Shown one piece after another: positions 45,076 to 54,457 of a stretch of DNA of 64,000 nucleotides (position 1 is its first letter; every line of letters begins with the position of its first letter). Source of the DNA: Candidatus Altimarinota bacterium (GTDB taxonomy: Bacteria; Patescibacteriota; Gracilibacteria; BD1-5; UBA2023); assembly GCA_028689205.1 (NCBI GenBank), contig JAQTWP010000007.1:1-64000 (forward strand), in the 5' to 3' direction. The notes below the pieces were generated by a model that saw nothing but the letters and a program-made list of their open reading frames with translations, was not told where the DNA came from and did no database searches. The position numbers and the translations under genes were made by a program.

Positions 45076-46377
45076 ATGACAACAACAATTCAAGAAATAA
45101 TCTCAGGAAAAATAACCTGAGAAGTCACAATATCGTGATTTATAGATACAATAAGAGAACATAAAAAATATATTTTCTTAGTACTAAGACAAAAAACAGA
45201 ATTACTCCAAGTATTCCTTGAAAAAGAAAAATTCGCATTTCTTGAATTAAAAATTGAATCATTCATAGAAGTAACAGGAGTTCTAGAAATGAAAGAAGAA
45301 GTTAAACTCCATGGAATTGAACTTATAGCAATAGAAATAGAAATAATATCAGCACCTTTTGAAGAGCTTCCAATATCATGGAAATGAGAGTGATATCCAA
45401 GTCTTCATGAAAGACTTGATCATAGACACTTGAGCCTCAGAGAGCCAAAAATTCTTCTAGCTTTTGAAATGATGTCCTTTTTTGATCTGAAAGTCAGAGA
45501 ATTCTTTTACTCGATGTGATTCATAGAAATTCATACTCCAAAGATTATCGGAACTTCATCAGAGTGATGAGCTGAACTTTTTGAAATGCAATACTTCGAT
45601 AAAAAAGCCTATCTCGCACAATCTCCACAGATTTATAAACAAATGGCAATTGCAGCTTGATTCGAAAAAGTATTCGAAATCGCTCCAGCATTCAGAGCTG
45701 ATCCATCTTTTACTTCTCGTCATGTTACAGAAATCACAATGCTTGATATTGAGATGTGACCAATTAAATCCTATTATGAAATTCTTGAATCAGAAGAAGA
45801 AATGCTTGTTTTTACTATCCAAGAATTAGCAAAAAAATATTGAGAAAAGGTGAAAGAATTATATTCGCTTGATATAAAAGTTCCAACTCTGCCATTTCCA
45901 AGAATAACATTCAAAGAATGTGTAGGAATTCTTAAAGAAAAATACTGAATAATTATTCCAGAATGAGAAGATATGAGTGGAGAATGAGAGAAAAAACTTG
46001 CAGAATACGTTCAAGAAAAATTCTGACATGATTTCTTATTCATTACAGAATATCCAAGCTCTGTTCGTGCATTCTATACAATGGAAAAAGAAGATGAAAG
46101 AGGATTTTCAACATGATTTGATTTAATATATAAAGGATTAGAAATCACTTCTGGAGCTCAGCGTGAACATAGACATGATATTTTGAGAGCTAAAATCATA
46201 GAAAAATGAATGTGAGTTGATGGTTTTCATCATTATCTTGAAGCCTTCAAGCATGGAATTCCGCCACATGGATGATATGGATTCTGATTCGCTAGATTAT
46301 TCAAGCAAATGCTCGAGTTCGATACAATAAAGGAAATGATTTTGATGCCGAGAGATCCTAAAAGGATTTTTCCTTAG
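45076..46377 (+). CDS. aspS: Aspartyl-tRNA synthetase, archaeal type (possibly non-discriminating)
   Basis: 433 aa, the size of archaeal AspRS. N-terminal OB domain ([20 protein letters not shown]), class II motif 1 region [40 protein letters not shown], motif 2 [20 protein letters not shown], and the C-terminal [20 protein letters not shown] then [10 protein letters not shown]. Archaeal-type AspRS often charges both tRNA-Asp and tRNA-Asn, the latter corrected by GatCAB. The upstream leader has many Asn and no Asp codons, which fits the non-discriminating type. gatCAB is not in the window. Confidence 0.9.
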
Positions 46378-46390
46378 AGAAACTTATGTA

Positions 46391-48496
46391 TTAATAAGTA
46401 AAAAAAGGTATAACTACAGGATTTGGTAAAAGATTTCTATTAGAATCCACGAATGTAAAATACAGAGTATAGCTTGTATTAGAATTCAATCAAGAAATAT
46501 TAAGTTGGTTATTTCAGGTATACAAATATATATTTCATGCTAAAGATGTATTATTTGAATAGCTATCTAATCAAGATTTTATTTGACCAGAATTAGGTGA
46601 TGGTGCAGAGCTAGGAAGAATAACATAGTATCATCTTCAAGCTACATTCGTATTTACTATTCAGTTTATTGTTGAGCTGGTAATTGTATTTAGTGATACA
46701 CTTATATTTTGGGTTGGAGTTATTGTCGAAGGCGTATAAGTATTAGTTGTTTGAAAAGGTAGAATTATTGTACTATATAGAATATTTCATGAATAATCTT
46801 CTTCTATTAAATAAATTTTGTATGAAGTATTCGGAACTAGGCCTATAAAAGAGAATTGATTAGATCAAGAATTAAGATAAAGATTTCATTTGTGGAGAGT
46901 GGTATATCAATAACTATCAGTTCATGCTCTTATCTGAGAATAAGAAGGTACATTTGCAGAATATGGCAGAATTACATAATATCCTCTTCATGATACATTT
47001 GTATTAATTGTTCAATTAATAGTAGAACTAGTTATTGAACTCAAAACCAAACTAAGATTCTGAGATGTATTAGATCAAGTATAAGAAGTCAGAAAAGGTA
47101 GCTTGAATACATTTGTATTAATTCCCGAATACGAGTCTTCGGATATAAAATACAATACATAATTATTATTAGCATTTAATCACGAAACATATAATTGATT
47201 GTTTCATACAGATAAAGCTAGGCTTCAATTAATGGATGCATAATTTCAGTAACCATCAACTCAATTTTTAATTTGATTATAATTAGGTGCAAGTGAAGAA
47301 GAAGAAAGAATAACATAGTATCATCTTCCTGATTGAGTTGACACTACTGTCGTAGTTAAAGATGAAGTTGTAGTTTGGGTTGAAATGAAATTAATAGAAT
47401 TATAATTAGTAGAATTTCAATAAGTTGAATTTGTATTAAATGCTAAAGTCAAAGTATTATATAAGGTATTTCATGAATAATCCTCTTCTATTAGATAGAT
47501 TTTATAAGAAGTATTCTGGGCTAATCAAATAACTGAGAATTGATTAGATCAAGAATTAAGATAAAGATTTCATTTGTAGAGAGTGGCATATCAATAACTA
47601 TCAGTTCATGCTCTTATCTGAGAATAAGAAGGTACATTTGCAGAATATGGTAGAATTACATAATATCCCCTTCATGCTACATTTGTATTAATTATTCAAT
47701 TAATGGTAGAACTAGTTATTGAACTCAAAACCAAACTAAGATTCTGAGTCGAGCTAGTTCAGACATTAGAAGTTTGGAAAGTTAACCTAAAAACATTGGT
47801 ATTAAGCCTTCAATAATTATCTTCAGTTGTAAAATATAATACATAACTAATATTCTGATTTAATCATGAAATATATAGCTGATTAGCTCAAGTCGATAAA
47901 GCTATGTTTCATTTAATAGATACATAATTCCCATAAGCATCTACTCAAGATTTAATTTGGGCTGAGCTTGGAGCAAGTGCAGAACTAGAAAGAACAACAT
48001 AGTATCATTTTCCTGATTGAGTTGACACTACCGTTGTGTTTAGTGTTGAATTCGAGGTTTGAGTTGAAGTAAAGTTAATAGAATTATTATTGGAATAATT
48101 ATTAGAATAATTATAGTAAGTTGAGTAATTATAATTTAGGTTCTGGATATAATAAAGTTTTAGCTCCAGAATATCTCTAATTTCTCAAAGAAAAGCAAGC
48201 TTTCTAGCTTTTATTTCGTACCTTGTTTCAGTATTTTGTACTTTTAATTCCAAAACATTAACTCTTTCAAGCGTTCTCAAAATAAAACTTTCTCTGGATG
48301 CAATTTGTACAGAATCTACGATTTGGTTTAATCTTATTTCATCATTTAGATTCACTACTTTTGCTCACATAATTCCCCTACCTTTTCTGGGCTCATTATA
48401 ATTCCCACGGTAAGCGACTTCGGCATATATATTACTTGAGAAAAAACTTAAGAGTAAAATAATTACTCAGATAAATTTAATATATTTAGTTTTCAT
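46391..48496 (-). CDS. Secreted repeat protein (five ~100-aa beta repeats)
   Basis: 701 aa. Signal peptide MKTKYIKFIGVIILLLSFFS, a helical coiled region (~40-130), then five tandem domains each with the signature G(R/K)GYYV(I/V)L..S, SxIRAGTDSYG, NQLYISGLNxNTSYxLYF and a TE-D. Repeats alternate between two subtypes: 1 and 3 are alike, 2 and 4 nearly identical, 5 mixed. This is a fibronectin-III-like or PKD-like beta sandwich. A surface adhesin or sheath is likely. Converges on aspS (13-nt gap). Confidence 0.75.
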
Positions 48497-48879
48497 AATT
48501 AAGAAATTAAAAAATAAAATATAGATGTACGCGTTATTATAATCTTTTTTTGCTTTTTTTCAATAATATGATGGTTTTAAATATAACTATATTTTAGAAA
48601 TGTTTATAAATAATTGAATGTTATGTTTGAAATATAACTCCTAAATTCTAAACTGAAACGCAACGAACTTGATAAAAAATTTCATAGGGAGTAAAATATC
48701 ATAATCTTATTTAGCTAGAATTATAATATACTACCTAAATTTATAAATTTATTGTAATATTTATTTACAATATAAATTTGGCTTAAAACAGACAAAAAAA
48801 ATTTTACAAATTAGTATTTTTGATTATTATGAATTTCAAAGGTGGAAAGAAGTTCATTAAATAAATCGGAGGTGGTAAA
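48497..48879. other. Intergenic region before the TGA-free gene
   Basis: 383 nt of very AT-rich sequence between divergent genes. One feature: an 11-codon ORF (48829-48864, MNFKGGKKFIK) whose stop is 15 nt before the next ATG, followed by a strong ggaggtgg ribosome site. Otherwise no gene seen. Confidence 0.5.
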
Positions 48880-49512
48880 ATGCAAAAGTTAATCGTGGCG
48901 TTTTTGGTAGTAGTAGGTTTCGTTTTTGTGTCAGTTCAAAGTGGTCAATGTGCTAAGAAACCAACAAAGAATTCAAAAGTAACAGAAGAAGCTATCTACA
49001 AAGAAAAGATTATCGAGAAAGTGAAAGTTATTTATGGAACAGATGATCTGGAAGAAATTGTATTCAAGCTCGAAAGCCAGATTAGAAGAGAAAAGGAAGC
49101 TGAATCTGAAGATGAGGCTGCTTCTATTCCAACAGAATCGAATGAAGACCAGAATATGGGACCATTTGATAAAATTTCAGACAATGTTTGCTCTGAGGTT
49201 GCAACTGTCGCACTTGAAGCATATAATATGCTTGCTAGCGGCGAAGATGTACAGGCTGTGAAAAAGAAAATCGATGAAAATCGTTTACAAAAAGATGTGA
49301 TTCTCTCAAGCAGTAGCGGTAAAGAGATGGTTTTTAAAATGGTTGACATGCTGGATGAACTGATAAAAAAAGATGGAGACATGAGGAAAAGTGAAGAGGT
49401 CAAAGAACTTGTGAAAATGGGTATTGACTTTGATAGGATCCTTTATAGCCAATTCAAGAGTACCTGTGCAGACGGAGTTAAACAAAGTTTCGAAGCATTC
49501 ACTAAATGATAA
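48880..49512 (+). CDS. Secreted protein encoded without any internal TGA (foreign-looking)
   Basis: 209 aa plus a final Gly if UGA is read as Gly, since the stop is TGA directly followed by TAA. Unlike every neighbour it has no TGA in 209 codons, and all Gly are GGN. It uses codons such as CTG, CTC and GCG more often and has a classical GGAGG ribosome site 7 nt before ATG. N-terminal signal peptide (MQKLIVAFLVVVGFVFVSVQ, cleavage near Ala-Lys) then a helical soluble protein, with CSEVATVALEAYNMLASGED in the middle. No family recognised. Looks recently acquired from an organism with the standard code. Confidence 0.75.
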
Positions 49513-49531
49513 ATAATGAATTTTTAGAAAG

Positions 49532-49559
49532 AAATCCCCGCTAACTAGCGGGGATTTTT
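49532..49559 (+). terminator. Strong GC-rich terminator
   Basis: aaatccccgcta / tagcggggattttt with T-run after the foreign-looking gene. Confidence 0.9.
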
Positions 49560-49576
49560 CTGTATTTGGTTATTAC

Positions 49577-49620
49577 TGGAGCCACAATCGGGAATCGAAC
49601 CCGAGACCTCACCCTTACCA
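49577..49620 (-). repeat. Displaced 3' half of tRNA-Thr(GGT): probable attachment site (att)
   Basis: On the minus strand: tggtaagggtgaggtctcgg, then the T arm and ttgtggctcca. This is the loop half, T arm and CCA-bearing acceptor of a tRNA whose loop reads anticodon GGT. Upstream of 49620 the sequence no longer fits a tRNA 5' half. Such truncated tRNA 3' ends mark the left end of integrated elements; the intact tRNA should lie at the right end, beyond 64000. Confidence 0.65.
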
Positions 49621-50046
49621 TGCAAATACTATAATAAACTATCAAGGATTTATGGCTCTTTTAAAGCAATAACTCAGACCAAAAAACTTATTTTCAAATA
49701 TTAAATTATGTGCTACCATATAAAGTGTTTGAATAGTAGATATTTTGCTTTATTAATCAAGTTTGTTATATAGTTTATAATAAGCGAATAAATAAACCCT
49801 TGATAGTCATAATTGGATGTGGTCACGGAATTATAATTTAAAAGAAGGTATTTAATAAAATATAGTAAATAACATTTCGATTGACTAATAGGATATACAT
49901 GAAAAATCCTAAAGTTTGGCCTATAATTAAAGAATGTTGGATATTATAATTCTATTGCATTAATAACTGAAGAATTACAACTTTTACCTATACATAAAGC
50001 ATTCTGCAGGAAAGTATATTTTTATTATGATATTACCAATGAATAT
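49621..50046. other. Non-coding left end of the element, with integrase-type inverted repeats
   Basis: 426 nt without a clear gene. An inverted pair actatcaaggatttat (49638-49653) and ataaacccttgatagt (49792-49807), one mismatch, brackets the end region next to the att site. It may be a recombinase or excisionase arm site. A 16-codon ATG frame at 49900 is not convincing. Confidence 0.45.
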
Positions 50047-50469
50047 ATGCTAAAGCATGCCAAGAAACTTACTTCAAAGCAAGAACAATTCTGTAGTCTA
50101 TACACAGATAAGAATGGCGAGTGTTTTTGAAATGCGACTTTAAGCTATTTAAAGGCATATAATGTATGATATAATACAGCAAATACATCATGAAGTAGAA
50201 TGACCGAAAATGTTAGTATTTCTTATAGGATTGATCAGTTATTGAAATATTGAGATAATAATCTCAACATAGATACTGAATTACATAGAACAATACTTCA
50301 AAATGAAAATTTATGAGCTAAAATCTCTGCAATAAAACTGTATTATAGAATGACATGAAGATTTAAAATTAAGAAAGAAGATAAGTGTGATGATAAATCG
50401 GTGGAATGGTTTAATTGAATCCTTGCAAGTCAGATAGAAAAGAATAGAATATGTAGTAAAAATACTTAG
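50047..50469 (+). CDS. Terminase small-subunit-like DNA-binding protein
   Basis: 140 aa. MLKHAKKLTSKQEQFCSLYT, then NATLSYLKAYN...NTANTSGSRMTEN. This is the helix-turn-helix pattern of phage terminase small subunits ('LTxKQExFxxxY', 'A(N)xxGxRMLxN'). By family it marks phage DNA for packaging. No large terminase or structural genes are seen, so a relic, a satellite trait, or a repurposed regulator. The frame is open further upstream without ATG, so the true start may lie earlier. Confidence 0.65.
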
Positions 50470-50576
50470 AATTAATATTTAAAATTAAAAAACTTAAAGT
50501 TGGATAATTGATTTATTAATTTGCGTTTTAGTGTTTTATATATAACTTTAAATTGTTTATTGGATTAAAGATTTAA

Positions 50577-51485
50577 ATGGAAGGAGGCATTATAAATATT
50601 GACATACTTTGAAGTTTTAAGACAACCGATTGTTTCAATTGAATCAATACTATTAACAATGCCATTGATATAGATGAATTTCAATTATTTTTCTCTGACC
50701 AAATTCATATAAAAATTGACAGCATATTTTTACCAAGTAAAATTTTAATATATTTATGACATTTTCTTCATAAATACGAAACCTTATGAAAGGATATACA
50801 TTTAAGTCTAAGTACTAAGAAGCTATATAATTTCGTTACTTGAAGTTGATTCTCAAAGTTCATAAATACAAGAGAGGTTCAAGAATCGAATTTGCCAGAT
50901 TCTGTAATATTACCATTTTCAAAAGTATGAACACAAATTGAGTTCCGTACTTATTTAGATAAATTCAAAGGTAGACTAATCTATAGTAAAAGTGAAATCA
51001 TAGAGTTTATATCTGAGTTACAGTATAATTCAATTGAACATTGAAGGACTTCAGATATCTATATTATGTGACAAATGTATCCTAGTAATAAATTGATAGA
51101 TATAACAGTGTATGATGCTTGATTATGAATGACTAGTACTGATTTTAATAAGATAGTTGAAGAAGTTTATGATAATTTCACAACAAAAGAGTTTTATGAA
51201 TACATTTGCAAATTGTATTGACTAAATGTATATTTTATTATACTGTGTACGTGTACGAGTTTTTCTACTAAATGATTAAATGTATGATGATGGTGATTAT
51301 TGAATCTTTCCAAGTTCCTATATTCAAATAATTGAATCATACAGATAATTACATGAAAAACTTTTGTTGAGTTAAAATTTAATAAAATATGTAGCAAGTT
51401 GGATAATAATTCTCTTATACTTAAGGTAAACGAAATGTCTAAGCCTATAGTTTGAACTTATATATCTTTTACTTTCTCAGTGTAA
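50577..51485 (+). CDS. GHKL-type ATPase, first gene of a three-gene cassette
   Basis: 302 aa. The C-terminal half has a Bergerat ATP fold: N box ELQYNSIEHG (E-x3-N, ~150), G1 box VYDAGLGM (D-x-G-x-G, ~180), G2 box STKGLNVGGGGLLNL (~238). The N-terminal ~130 residues are unassigned. Most motif Gly are TGA. Such anti-sigma-like or MutL/Hsp90-like ATPases act by ATP-driven dimer switching. The next gene is STAS-like, 4 nt after the stop, as in partner-switch pairs. The true start may be later: a GGAGG lies inside codons 2-4. Confidence 0.7.
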
Positions 51486-51489
51486 AAAT

Positions 51490-51795
51490 ATGGAAAATAT
51501 TAAAATATATGAACTTATCAATAGTGAAATAGCTATTGACGTAAATGAAGCTGAACATATTTCAAATATCATTATTAAGAAGTTTTCTAAAACTCATTCA
51601 AAAGTGTGTTTAGATTTTTCATGATTAACTTCTATTATTTCACCTTTTACAAGAGCATTAATAAAACCTCTTTTGGGAAATAAAGTTGATTTTGAAGGAA
51701 CTAAATTTGAAAATGACAGACTAAAGGATAGCTTTGAAAGAATCCTAGAGGGGTATAAAGTTATGTGAATGGAAAACATTAGAGAAGTTGCATAA
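51490..51795 (+). CDS. STAS-like (DUF4325-type) protein
   Basis: 101 aa. Compact alpha/beta: IKIYELINSEIAIDVNEAEH, KVCLDFSGLTSIISPFTRAL, VDFEGTKFENDR. It resembles STAS-like DUF4325 proteins, which occur next to histidine-kinase-like ATPases. It would bind the GHKL partner and act as an antagonist or sensor. Sits 4 nt after the GHKL gene and 12 nt before the PIN gene, so the three are one operon. Confidence 0.65.
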
Positions 51796-51807
51796 TCATA
51801 ATTTGTT

Positions 51808-52467
51808 ATGAGCCAAAAAATTCTATTGAATAATACTGAAAGTGTCTACTTAGACACTTCTTTTATTTTATATGCTCTTACAGAGTCAATGGATAGAAGA
51901 CAAAATCTTGTTAAAAAATCAATAGAAGCTCTTTGACTGATTTTATATAATAAGTCAGATAATACATATATTTCAAATATTGTTATTAGTGAATTATTTC
52001 ATGCACTTGAGAGATCGTGATTTCAGTGGTATATAGATAAAAAAATTATAAATATACTAGGTATTGATGAGATGATATGGAAAAACTATAATAAGCAACA
52101 GAGAGATTCTATTAGAAGAGAAAAAACAATAGAGACATGATTTAATCTTAATGAAATTAAAGAATGGAGAAAACCTGAATATAAAATAGAATATAAATCA
52201 CTTGTATGTGATGAGTTTGAAAATATAATTTCCTCTTTGCCAGAATGAATTAATGTATTAACGAATTTTAGTTCCCCTTGAACATTGATACAAAATTTTA
52301 TAAGAAACAAAAATAAGTACAGAAAATTGGATGCCAATGATGTAAATCATTACTTATTATGCAAGGAGCACTGAATAAATTGAATTTTAACATGTGATAA
52401 TGATTTTGATGAAATTCATGATAGTGACCTAGATATAATTATAATAAACAGGGAATTCACAATTTAA
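51808..52467 (+). CDS. PIN-domain nuclease, third gene of the cassette
   Basis: 219 aa. Acidic PIN motifs: VYLDTSFILYALTE (Asp-16), VISELFHALE (Glu), and DANDVNHYLLCKEHGINGIL followed by TCDNDFDEI. Four carboxylates match the Mg-dependent RNase site. By family a toxin-like ribonuclease. With the ATPase and STAS-like genes it would be the effector. There is no antitoxin of the usual DNA-binding type beside it. Confidence 0.7.
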
Positions 52468-52556
52468 ATATTTAAGATTTCACTAACTTCAAAAAAAACG
52501 AGAGCTCATAAATTTGTATTTGCGAACATTGAAGAAGAAGAGAAAATTATCATTAA

Positions 52557-53147
52557 TTATAAATCCAACTTATTACAAGCCTCCATTATTTCATCTGCAG
52601 TAACACCTAGATATCTCTGCGTAACAGCCAAAGAACTATGATTTAGTTTATGTTGTATTATTTCAAGTGGAATAGCATTCATACGAGCTTGGTATCACCA
52701 GGTCTTACGTAGAGTATGATTACCAAAGTTGCCCTTCAATCAGACATCTTTACATATCTTTGACATGAATAACCAACTCATCTTCCTTCAGATAGCCTTA
52801 ATACCCAGAGGAAATGTCTTTTTTTGAAAGAAAATGAAATAATCTGTACATTGAATAGTCTGAGGATAACTATCTGCATACAATTTGAGGGTTTCTTTTA
52901 CTTTAGGAGTAATTGTTATCCTATTAACCTTTCAAGTCTTCTTTTCTTTGATATCAAAGAAGTCATTAGGACATAAGTTAGAATCAAAAAGGTCTTTAAC
53001 TTTTAACGTAAGTAGATCAGATATCCTGAGAGCAGAGTTAATTCATAATTCAAATAGAAGTAAATCTCTAATATTATTTTCTCATCTAAGAATATTCTTG
53101 ATTTGAGTAACTTTCTTGATATCTCTAATTGGTTCTACAAATTGCAT
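52557..53147 (-). CDS. Small tyrosine recombinase (integrase)
   Basis: 196 aa. Starts MQFVEPIRDIKK, the usual beginning of compact integrases without an N-terminal domain. Motifs: LFELGINSALRISDLLTLKV (catalytic Arg), HTLRKTGGYQARM (H-x2-R), LNHSSLAVTQRYLGVT (H and Tyr). A full set for DNA cleavage. Convergent with the PIN gene. Either a second recombinase of the element or that of a nested insertion. The frame continues upstream without ATG. Confidence 0.85.
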
Positions 53148-53367
53148 ATATACGAGACTTAAATAGTAAATAATATCATTAAGTCCAAGGTTACCTATTA
53201 AAGATTTTAATGCAAGTCTTTGTTTTTAATTCTATAAAGGATTACTGAGTTATGCTGGACTTAATAGGATTGTGTCTAATAAGAGGAAATAAAAGGTTGA
53301 GTTATTTGTGAAAATTAATATAATTACAGCAATTTATATGTAAATATTAGTATGAAGTAACAAATAA

Positions 53368-54447
53368 ATGAAAAAAAGTAAAAAAGTAAAAGTAATAGAT
53401 TTGTTTTGTGGTATTTGATGAATAACTCGTTGATTTGTAGACGAGGGTTTTAACGTAGTCGCAGGTATTGATTTTGTAGAGTCATGCAGATTTTGATATG
53501 AAAAAAACAATAACTGAGCTAAATTTATTCACAAAGATATTAGGAAGGTTACATGAGAAGAATTAACGGCTTTGTATAACAATGATTGCGATATAAAGAT
53601 ATTAGTATGATGTGCACCTTGTCAGCCTTTCTCTTGAATAAATTCAAACAAGGTTGATTATTTTTTTGATTCTGAGAAAGCCAATACAAGAAGTCCACTA
53701 GATAAGTTTGCTTCTTTAATTGAAAAAACTCAACCACATATTGTTTCAATGGAGAATGTTGCAAACCTTGCTAATATGGAAAAGTACCCAGCCTTCAAAC
53801 ATTTTCTTGATGTACTTACCAAAAATTGATATGAAACTGACTACAAAATTGTTGATACAAGTACATACTGAATACCTCAAAAAAGAAAAAGGTTAGTTTT
53901 ACTTGCCTCTAAATTAGGGAAAATAAAATTGATCGATCCAACTCATAAGAAACCTATAACATTAAGAGAAGCTATTTGACATCTGCCTAAAATATGAATA
54001 GGAGAAATACATCCGGATGATCCATATCATAGAACACAAACAATGAATACTATTAACACTGAAAGAATCAAATACATACCAAAAAATTGATGAAATTTAA
54101 AGTGAGCCCCTGATTATCTTATTCCTGAATGTCACAAGAAAGCTAGTTGAAAAACCTATAGTAGCAGTGTTTACGCTAGAATGAAATGGGATGAGCCATC
54201 GCCAACATTAACTACCCAATGTCTTTGAATTTGAAATGGCAGATACTGACATCCTGAACAAGATAGAGCAATCTCTTTAAGAGAAGCAGCAATGATACAA
54301 ACCTTTCCTCAAGATTATGAATTTGTTGAAGACACATCTAATTACTGCCTTCAGAAAGTTGTTAAATATATAGGGAATGCTGTTCCAGTTAAGTTATGAC
54401 AAGTAATAGCACAAAGTATTAAAATACACCTTAATTCTATTAGTTAA
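53368..54447 (+). CDS. DNA (cytosine-5) methyltransferase
   Basis: 359 aa. Motif I VIDLFCGIGGITRGF, motif IV CAPCQPFSGIN (catalytic Cys), motif VI MENVANL, motif VIII PQKRKRLVLLA, and the C-terminal IGNAVPVKLGQVIA (motif X). A complete cytosine C5 methylase with a short target-recognition region. Next to the Z1-domain protein by 10 nt, so probably its modification partner. The specificity is unknown. Confidence 0.93.
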
Positions 54448-54457
54448 CTTTTATTAT

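Noticed and set aside
49032-49403. 123-codon minus-strand frame
   Set aside because: Antisense to the TGA-free secreted protein; low-complexity Ser-rich product.
49900-49950. 16-codon ORF upstream of the terminase-like gene
   Set aside because: Out of frame with it and without a ribosome site; a frameshifted N-terminus is possible but unsupported.
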